From assembly GCA_028285285.1 (NCBI GenBank), contig JANQPW010000433.1, positions 1 through 18,722 on the forward strand: a stretch of DNA of 18,722 nt, given 5' to 3'. Each line of letters begins with the position of its first letter. The stretch's first letter is position 1. The position numbers and the translations under genes were made by a program. Of the stretch, positions 14,149 through 18,722 are shown piece after piece. Below the pieces are notes generated by a model that searched no databases, was not told the origin of the DNA, and saw only the letters and a list, made by a program, of their open reading frames with translations. The stretch is from Silvanigrellales bacterium. Lineage in GTDB: Bacteria; Bdellovibrionota_B; Oligoflexia; Silvanigrellales; Silvanigrellaceae.

Positions 14149-15123
14149 ATGAAACTCAAAGCGAAAGTCAATGTCTATGTCGTCGCAGGAGCGATCTTGG
14201 CAAGTGCCTGCGGAGATCTGGGGCCAGCAGATGAAACAGCCGATGGAATATCTCCGGAGACGTCACCAGCTGACGAAACAGGTGGTGAGAACACCGATAA
14301 AGACCAAGGTAGAAAATACACGTCTCTTTTGGCTGCCGATGAGTCAAAACTCCCCAAGTGCGAAGCACCAACCGAGGGGGCGCTCGCCTGGATCACCGAC
14401 CTGTCCGTTTTTAAAACCTGCGCAGCGGGAACATGGGTTGATGTTTCCTTGAAGTTCCCGGAGGGGCCGGCTGGTCTTGATGGACTTGAGGCCAGTGTTG
14501 AGACGACGCGACTAACAGCAACAACAGAGTGCACTTCTGGGAAAGGCTGGTTGGTGCAGCACTACTGGGACTTTGACTTGAACGACGTTCGAGCAGAAGA
14601 CGACTCGGAAAATGCGGGAGAAGGTTTTGTGGTCTGTGACGGAGCCGACGGAGCCGACGGAGCCGACGGAGCCGACGGAGCCGACGGAGCCGACGGAACC
14701 GACGGAGCCGATGGGGCCGACGGAGCCGATGGGGCCGACGGAACCGACGGAACCGATGGAACCGATGGAACCGACGGAACCGACGGAACCGACGGAACCG
14801 ACGGAACCGATGGAGCTGGGTTTGGTCCCTCTCTCGGCGGGTTGAAAGTCGGACACTTTTTTGACAGTGGAAACTGTTCTGGTGGTCTCAACTCGAATAT
14901 CGCCACGGTTTTGTATGCCGACGCTAATTCCAACGATATTGTGGAATCAGCAGAAGTTGTCGGGATCATTTCGTGCGTGCTCAGCGCAGCCACGCAGAAA
15001 AGAACCTGTGCGGATGGTGAAGACTATTTCGATGTCAACAATGATGGTGATTTTGACGCCGGAGAGCCCCACGGTGCAGGCACAGACGATGAGTGCTTAA
15101 ATGGAGCAGGGTCTCCGCTGTGA
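14149..15123 (+). CDS. Collagen-like (Gly-X-Asp) repeat lipoprotein
   Basis: This 324-residue predicted surface lipoprotein has a signal ending in ASAC (Cys21). An acidic, low-complexity spacer (22-56) is followed by a Cys-bearing segment. From 165 to 221 come 19 perfect Gly-Ala-Asp or Gly-Thr-Asp triplets. A shorter Gly-rich stretch (GPAGLDGLEA) lies at 106-115. Modules with the pattern Cys...DxNxxD...E...Cys flank the repeat: 128-163, and 243-276 with DANSNDIVESAE (258-269). DVNNDGDFDAGE (295-306) is a near-perfect EF-hand loop. This Cys/Ca-loop module before Gly-X-Y runs resembles a domain I think Pfam calls DUF7151, to be verified. The repeat lacks proline and would be unusual for a stable triple helix. 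AGGGGG precedes the ATG. Function is unknown, perhaps a surface spacer or adhesin. Confidence 0.85.
   Translation: MKLKAKVNVYVVAGAILASACGDLGPADETADGISPETSPADETGGENTDKDQGRKYTSLLAADESKLPKCEAPTEGALAWITDLSVFKTCAAGTWVDVSLKFPEGPAGLDGLEASVETTRLTATTECTSGKGWLVQHYWDFDLNDVRAEDDSENAGEGFVVCDGADGADGADGADGADGADGTDGADGADGADGADGTDGTDGTDGTDGTDGTDGTDGTDGAGFGPSLGGLKVGHFFDSGNCSGGLNSNIATVLYADANSNDIVESAEVVGIISCVLSAATQKRTCADGEDYFDVNNDGDFDAGEPHGAGTDDECLNGAGSPL
14641..14811 (+). repeat. 19 x 9-bp tandem repeat encoding Gly-Ala/Thr-Asp
   Basis: Units are GGAGCCGAC or GGAACCGAC, with GAT and GGG synonymous variants. The order is 6 Ala units, 1 Thr, 4 Ala, 8 Thr. Unit changes are a clean G/A switch plus third-base differences. 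Long near-identical runs indicate recent slippage expansion, so copy number probably varies between strains without changing the frame. Confidence 0.95.
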
Positions 15124-15192
15124 GTGTGTTTTAACTCTGCACCACAGCGACGGACCTTTTGCGCTGAACATCAAGGTTTGAAGAGACTCAAC

Positions 15193-16176
15193 ATGCTTGT
15201 TTCCGTGCTCATGCCAGCCCTCAATGCGGGCCCTCATCTTGCACGGGTGCTGGGCTCGCTATCGGCGCAAAGCCACACAAATTGGCAACTTGTGTTCGTT
15301 GACAATGGCAGCACCGACGAAACTCTTCAAGTTGCTCAAGGTTTTCAGTCTCGCCACTCAAGCCAAGTCGAGATTTATCAGCTGCCACGCAATCTTGGCA
15401 ATGGCAACGGGTGCAGACAACTCGCCTTTGAAAAGGGGAGTGGAGAGCTTGTGATGTGGATGGATGCCGACGATTATCTAGGGCGCAACACATTGCAAAG
15501 TCAGGTCGAGATTCTCAAAATGCACCCAGGAGCCGATGCAGTTCATTGCGACTGGATTTCTCAGGTCATCGGAGAGTCGGACCTTCCAAAAAAACAGCGT
15601 GTTTACTATGAGAGCCTCAATCCTGAACCATTCTATGAGGGGTGTACTTTGCACCGATGGGCTCCAGTGCATTCGTTCCTCTATCGCAGGCAGTCTATCG
15701 AAGCACATGTTTCTCACTGGAGAAGTCATCGAAGCCGCCTTCAAGATGTTGAATTTAACGCTTTGAACGCTCTGCACAGATTAGAACTTGTGCGCAATCC
15801 GCACACTCGCGTGTTTTATAACAAACACGGAAGTCAGCAGATCTCAGGTGGCTCAAAACAGGACCTTGCCACTGCGTGGAGTGACTATGCAAAATCGCTG
15901 CTGCAATCAGTGGAGGGAGAGGAGACAAAGGAGAGTCGCGCACTTGTTTACTTGCGGAAGTATCTCGATCGCCGCATGCCGGTATGCTCTCCAAGTCGGA
16001 AAGGGTTGTTCCACTCGATGGGTTCAAACGTGGCCCTCCCGCTCCCATCTTGGCACCACTACATCACACAGAAGTCTCCCCTGCTTCACTTTGAGCCTTA
16101 CCCCTTGCATGACCTCATTCTTCAGGCATTCGACGTAGGTGAATTGGCCGAACCAGAACAGAGGGTAGTTGTGTGA
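15193..16176 (+). CDS. Family 2 glycosyltransferase
   Basis: A GT-A fold inverting glycosyltransferase that transfers a sugar from a nucleotide donor; the acceptor is unknown. The 327-residue form begins MLVSVLMPALNAG, the typical family start. It has VDNGSTDET (36-44), a conserved nucleotide-binding element, NLGNGNGCRQLA (67-78) and the metal-binding WMDADDY (89-95). HRWAPVHSFLYRR (154-166) and QDVEFNAL (184-191) correspond to the acceptor side and the catalytic-base region. No membrane segment is obvious. An in-frame GTG at 15124 would add 23 residues lacking family character, so the ATG at 15193 is preferred although its ribosome site is weak (GAAGAG). The stop overlaps the next start as GTGA. 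Confidence 0.88.
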   Translation: MLVSVLMPALNAGPHLARVLGSLSAQSHTNWQLVFVDNGSTDETLQVAQGFQSRHSSQVEIYQLPRNLGNGNGCRQLAFEKGSGELVMWMDADDYLGRNTLQSQVEILKMHPGADAVHCDWISQVIGESDLPKKQRVYYESLNPEPFYEGCTLHRWAPVHSFLYRRQSIEAHVSHWRSHRSRLQDVEFNALNALHRLELVRNPHTRVFYNKHGSQQISGGSKQDLATAWSDYAKSLLQSVEGEETKESRALVYLRKYLDRRMPVCSPSRKGLFHSMGSNVALPLPSWHHYITQKSPLLHFEPYPLHDLILQAFDVGELAEPEQRVVV

Positions 16177-16829
16177 AAGAACAGCTGTTTGCTGACCAAT
16201 TGCAAGGTCTTCTTCTGCAGAAAATGTCGAGTGGGGGCACTCTTTCCTCATCATTGCAGGGGCTGGACAACGAACTCAGGGATGTTTTGTGCAAAGAAGA
16301 AGGCCGACTTCCCCGAGCCCAGAAGACGGAGTGGGAGCTGAAGGTTTCTGAGCTAGAAAGGAAACATGACATCGATCTTCAATGGCTTTTGAGAAAGGTT
16401 CACCCTTGCGATGGCGCAATCAAAACCACGGTTTTGGGAGAGTCGAAGTGGAACGAGAGTGTCATCACACTCGAGCAAGCCAGTTTTCTCGATGCCACAA
16501 GGCGCATGTGCACGGCCGATCAGCCCCCGAAATGGCATGAAGGCCTCCACTATGTTTGCCTGCAATACCCGTGCTTTCGAAGCTCGTACTGGGCTGTTCT
16601 CAACACAATGCTTGAATTGTTCAGTTTCAAGGGTGACGGGAAGACTCGTGGCCCTCGGAATGTCACTGTGGTGCTAGATGAGCCCGTGGAGGCGCAGTTG
16701 CTGATTTTTTCTGGAATGTCTCGCGACGACAAGAAAAAGTGTCAACACTCGATTCGGAGACTACTTGAAACGACAGGCGTCCCAGGCTTCTCATTGAGGC
16801 AAAAGTCTCAGCATTCAAGCGGCACATAG
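16173..16829 (+). CDS. Unknown protein coupled to the glycosyltransferase
   Basis: This 218-residue soluble protein has no signal peptide and no membrane segment. It has six cysteines (40, 79, 113, 129, 134, 190), with HYVCLQYPCFRSSYW (126-140) as the most distinctive stretch, and a basic C-terminus. The GTG start overlaps the glycosyltransferase stop (GTGA), which strongly implies coupled expression and a shared task such as modification of the same glycan or protein. The 3' end overlaps the convergent ATP-grasp gene by 22 bases. I do not recognise a family. Confidence 0.7.
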   Translation: MKEQLFADQLQGLLLQKMSSGGTLSSSLQGLDNELRDVLCKEEGRLPRAQKTEWELKVSELERKHDIDLQWLLRKVHPCDGAIKTTVLGESKWNESVITLEQASFLDATRRMCTADQPPKWHEGLHYVCLQYPCFRSSYWAVLNTMLELFSFKGDGKTRGPRNVTVVLDEPVEAQLLIFSGMSRDDKKKCQHSIRRLLETTGVPGFSLRQKSQHSSGT

Positions 16830-18073
16830 TGAGCAGAGAAGTCTCGCGCGAGATCTTTCATTGTTTGCCTCACTTTCTGAGATGTGCTGTCTTGAATAAG
16901 GAATTTTCCAACAGCAACAAAAGGTGCGGCATGTGTGTTTACTTTATGGCCGATTGGAGGAATCTCTCCGTCAGTGATGTTTGCTGGGAGCTTGTCTAGG
17001 CCGGAGTAGCCACTAACCCGGGAGGGTTCATCTGTTGAAACTGGGTTGAAAAACCATCCGGAAGGTTTGTTGGGCATTCCTGGATAGTTAGCTGTCAGTT
17101 CTGTAGGTCTTCCAGTTTCGGCCAGCCAGTTCTCCTTCACAAGGTCGACGCCTAGAAGATTTCGGACATGCTTGGAAATCCCTGCCCCTCCGAATCGCGT
17201 GCCGATTTCAAGGAAAACAAACTCTCCCTTGCCAACGTAGAACGCCTCCAGGTGAAAAACGCTGTCTTCGAGATCAAAGGCCTTGAACACTCGAGCCGTG
17301 AAGCGTTCAGCATTTCGAAAGATTTGCGGGTCGTCTATTGTTGCGGAGCCGAGTGGTGACTTGTTCTTGACGAAGTCATAGCATGTGCCGAAGTATTCGC
17401 TGACGCTCAGAAACTCAAGTTCTCCATTGCGAACCACGCCGTCCATGTGGAAGATGGGTGCGTCGATGAACTCTTCAATCTGGTAGCCCACACTTGGGTC
17501 TCTGGTGAGGAGGGTCTGCGTGAGGGTTTGATGGTCTTCCAAAACGACAACTCCCTGTGACGCAGCCTGAGAGCGCGGCTTAATGACTACGGGGTAAGAG
17601 AGGGCTTTCGCCTTGGTGAGCACTTCTTGGACAGACTCTCTTGGAGACAGTGTGAAATGCTGAGGGGTTCGAATACCGGCCTTGTTCATATGGTTCTTCA
17701 TTTCACTTTTGTCTCTGCATAACCTTGCGGTTTCCGGAGAAGTACCCTTGAGTCCGTACTTTCTGCGAAGTCTCGCAGCCGGTAGAGTGACATGTTCAAA
17801 CATGCCAACAATTGCAGTGGGGTGGCCGTGCTTCTGCACGGCTTTCTCAACAAGCCTCTCAATGTCTTCAAATGCATCGTTGTACTCATCAAGATTCATG
17901 TTGTGTGGCACGTCGAGTTTTTCAATTGAAGAAAAGCTCTTGAGAGTTTGATTTGGAAAAAGATCGATCATTTCTTGGTGGAGGACCAGAGAAATAGAAT
18001 TTTCGTCGAAGTCCAAGAGATCAACGAATGCTGGATGGAATCCTATGAGAATGACGTGGGGCTTTGCGTTCAT
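16808..18073 (-). CDS. ATP-grasp ligase (carboxylate-amine ligase type)
   Basis: ATP-grasp enzymes activate a carboxylate as acyl phosphate and join it to an amine or thiol. This 421-residue protein has an N-terminal Rossmann-like part (HVILIGFHP from residue 6). A linker with GLKGTSPETARLCRDKSEM (107-125) is typical of the fold. The ATP-grasp core has YPVVIKPRSQAASQGVVVL (160-178) with the nucleotide-binding Lys165, EEFIDAPIFHMDGVV (200-214), HLEAF (274-278) and the metal-binding FVFLEIGTRFGGAG (286-299). This resembles the amino-acid and peptide ligase branch; substrates are not predictable. The ATG at 18073 is used, since the 59 upstream codons cover the intergenic gap and the preceding gene's tail. 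AAGGA lies about 11 bases upstream. It follows the dioxygenase gene by 53 bases. Confidence 0.88.
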   Translation of the reverse strand: MNAKPHVILIGFHPAFVDLLDFDENSISLVLHQEMIDLFPNQTLKSFSSIEKLDVPHNMNLDEYNDAFEDIERLVEKAVQKHGHPTAIVGMFEHVTLPAARLRRKYGLKGTSPETARLCRDKSEMKNHMNKAGIRTPQHFTLSPRESVQEVLTKAKALSYPVVIKPRSQAASQGVVVLEDHQTLTQTLLTRDPSVGYQIEEFIDAPIFHMDGVVRNGELEFLSVSEYFGTCYDFVKNKSPLGSATIDDPQIFRNAERFTARVFKAFDLEDSVFHLEAFYVGKGEFVFLEIGTRFGGAGISKHVRNLLGVDLVKENWLAETGRPTELTANYPGMPNKPSGWFFNPVSTDEPSRVSGYSGLDKLPANITDGEIPPIGHKVNTHAAPFVAVGKFLIQDSTSQKVRQTMKDLARDFSAHYVPLEC

Positions 18074-18126
18074 TTTATCGTTTTCCTTTTCTTTGAACAG
18101 CTGTTTCTTTTTTTGAGATCTTGAGT

Positions 18127-18722
18127 TCAACTGATTTTGATTCCTTCGAAGCTGATCCGTTGCATTTCCCTGCGGTGTGGCCAGTAGTCGCTCACAGCAT
18201 AGTGCTGTGTTGCAATGTTGTCCCATATGAGAATGTCGTTTGTTTCCCATTTGAAGCGAACCTGAACTTCTGGCTGTTTGACCTGAGAATAGAGGTGCTC
18301 AAGAAGATCCAGAGAGTTTACCTTCCCGGAGTTCGCGAGCTTTCGGGCCGAGACTCGATTGACGAAGAGTGTTTTCTCACCAGTCTCTGGATGAGAAACA
18401 ACAACGGGGTGGCGGCACATTGGAAACTTTGCTTGTGCTGCGCGGAGGTCGAGATTGAGCGATTGAAAGGCCTCCTGGTAGATTGGCGTGAAATCATGCC
18501 AGGCCTCTAGGTGTTCGATTTCATGTTTAAGCGCAGGGTCCAACAAATCATAGGCTGCACTCATCGATGCAAAAACTGTGTCGCCGCCACAGGGGGGCAC
18601 CTCAATCGCTCTCAAAATTGAGGCACGCGAGGGATTGCTCAGCCAGGTGAGATCAGCATGCCATTCGTTCAGATTTCCAGGGTGCTCTCGGTCGTGAATG
18701 ATGCCTGTGATGTGAGAAAGGT
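18127..18722 (-). CDS. TauD/TfdA-family Fe(II)/2-oxoglutarate dioxygenase, 5' end cut by window
   Basis: This is an alpha-ketoglutarate-dependent oxygenase. The visible 197 residues contain the first part of the iron triad in NEWHADLTW (His and Asp, about 18666-18640) and the distal His in TQHYAVSDYWP. The co-substrate Arg is expected in HRREMQRISFEG near the C-terminus. SRASILRAIEVPPCGGDTVF is typical of the family, and a full member is about 280 residues, so about 85 N-terminal residues are missing. The frame is open to the window edge; the internal ATG at 18615 is not the start, because the HAD motif lies upstream. It probably shares a transcript with the downstream ATP-grasp gene, suggesting a biosynthetic pair that oxidises and ligates an amino-acid-like compound. 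Confidence 0.9.
   Translation of the reverse strand, partial: LSHITGIIHDREHPGNLNEWHADLTWLSNPSRASILRAIEVPPCGGDTVFASMSAAYDLLDPALKHEIEHLEAWHDFTPIYQEAFQSLNLDLRAAQAKFPMCRHPVVVSHPETGEKTLFVNRVSARKLANSGKVNSLDLLEHLYSQVKQPEVQVRFKWETNDILIWDNIATQHYAVSDYWPHRREMQRISFEGIKIS

Noticed and set aside
14641..14811. Tandem repeats as a CRISPR array or origin iterons
   Set aside because: The units are 9 bp without spacers, encode a regular Gly-X-Asp run and stay in frame with the lipoprotein.
14512..14993. Long minus-strand open frames reading Gly-Ser-Val or Pro-Ser-Val repeats, and a second plus frame of Glu-Pro-Thr repeats (14612-14845)
   Set aside because: A 9-bp repeat without stops opens all frames. None has a signal, ribosome site or flanking domain; only the plus frame from 14149 has a lipobox and structured flanks.
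18093..18110. Palindrome AACAGCTGTT between the dioxygenase and the ATP-grasp gene
   Set aside because: It is short, with no T-tract on the coding strand, and lies within an apparent operon. Too weak to call an operator or terminator.
18074..18250. 59-codon extension of the ATP-grasp protein
   Set aside because: It covers the intergenic gap and the dioxygenase 3' end, is low-complexity and basic, and precedes the natural Rossmann start.

Overview
The window looks like bacterial chromosomal DNA with roughly balanced base composition and dense coding. The organism is probably an environmental Gram-negative, possibly of the Bdellovibrionota / former Deltaproteobacteria kind. That guess rests on a group 3b [NiFe]-hydrogenase operon lying beside several lipoproteins, CxxCH proteins and a collagen-like repeat lipoprotein. 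It is an inference, because no rRNA or marker gene is present. I saw no tRNA, rRNA, CRISPR array, insertion sequence or phage gene.

Region 1 (1-9178, all minus strand) is one tightly packed operon, read right to left. It holds a PEP synthase (ppsA), the iron-sulfur subunit of a cytosolic NAD(P)-linked group 3b hydrogenase (hyhB-like), a small cyclic-nucleotide-binding-fold protein, the FAD/NAD(P)/[2Fe-2S] diaphorase subunit (hyhG-like), the hydrogenase small subunit (hyhS-like), the large subunit (hyhL-like), hypA, and the first half of hypF, which leaves the window. Every junction overlaps by 1, 4 or 8 bases, so translation is probably coupled throughout. Electrons would pass between the NiFe site in HyhL, clusters in HyhS and HyhB, and the flavin in HyhG, exchanging H2 with NAD(P)H. 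Three things are unusual. The large subunit is fused in frame to its own M52-type maturation endopeptidase. HypA lacks the whole two-CxxC zinc domain. The cyclic-nucleotide-binding-fold protein lacks both a DNA-binding domain and the usual ligand-binding residues.

Region 2 (9179-12810) contains two paralogous secreted proteins, each with one CxxCH haem-type motif in the context PxPxWxxYxxWPGxYG. One is a predicted lipoprotein on the plus strand, whose C-terminal part is displaced into another frame at a run of seven A. The other is a signal-peptide protein on the minus strand. A small secreted cysteine-containing protein lies between them. A related TTTGACGAT-containing inverted repeat lies in the intergenic region upstream of each paralog.

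Region 3 (13096-16829, plus strand) has a lipoprotein with an internally duplicated signal peptide and an EF-hand-like loop, a lipoprotein with 19 Gly-Ala/Thr-Asp repeats flanked by Cys-rich, Ca-loop-like modules, a family 2 glycosyltransferase, and a coupled gene of unknown function. Region 4 (16808 to the end, minus strand) has a TauD/TfdA-type Fe(II)/2-oxoglutarate dioxygenase, cut by the window edge, followed by an ATP-grasp ligase. This pair is typical of small-molecule or peptide tailoring pathways.
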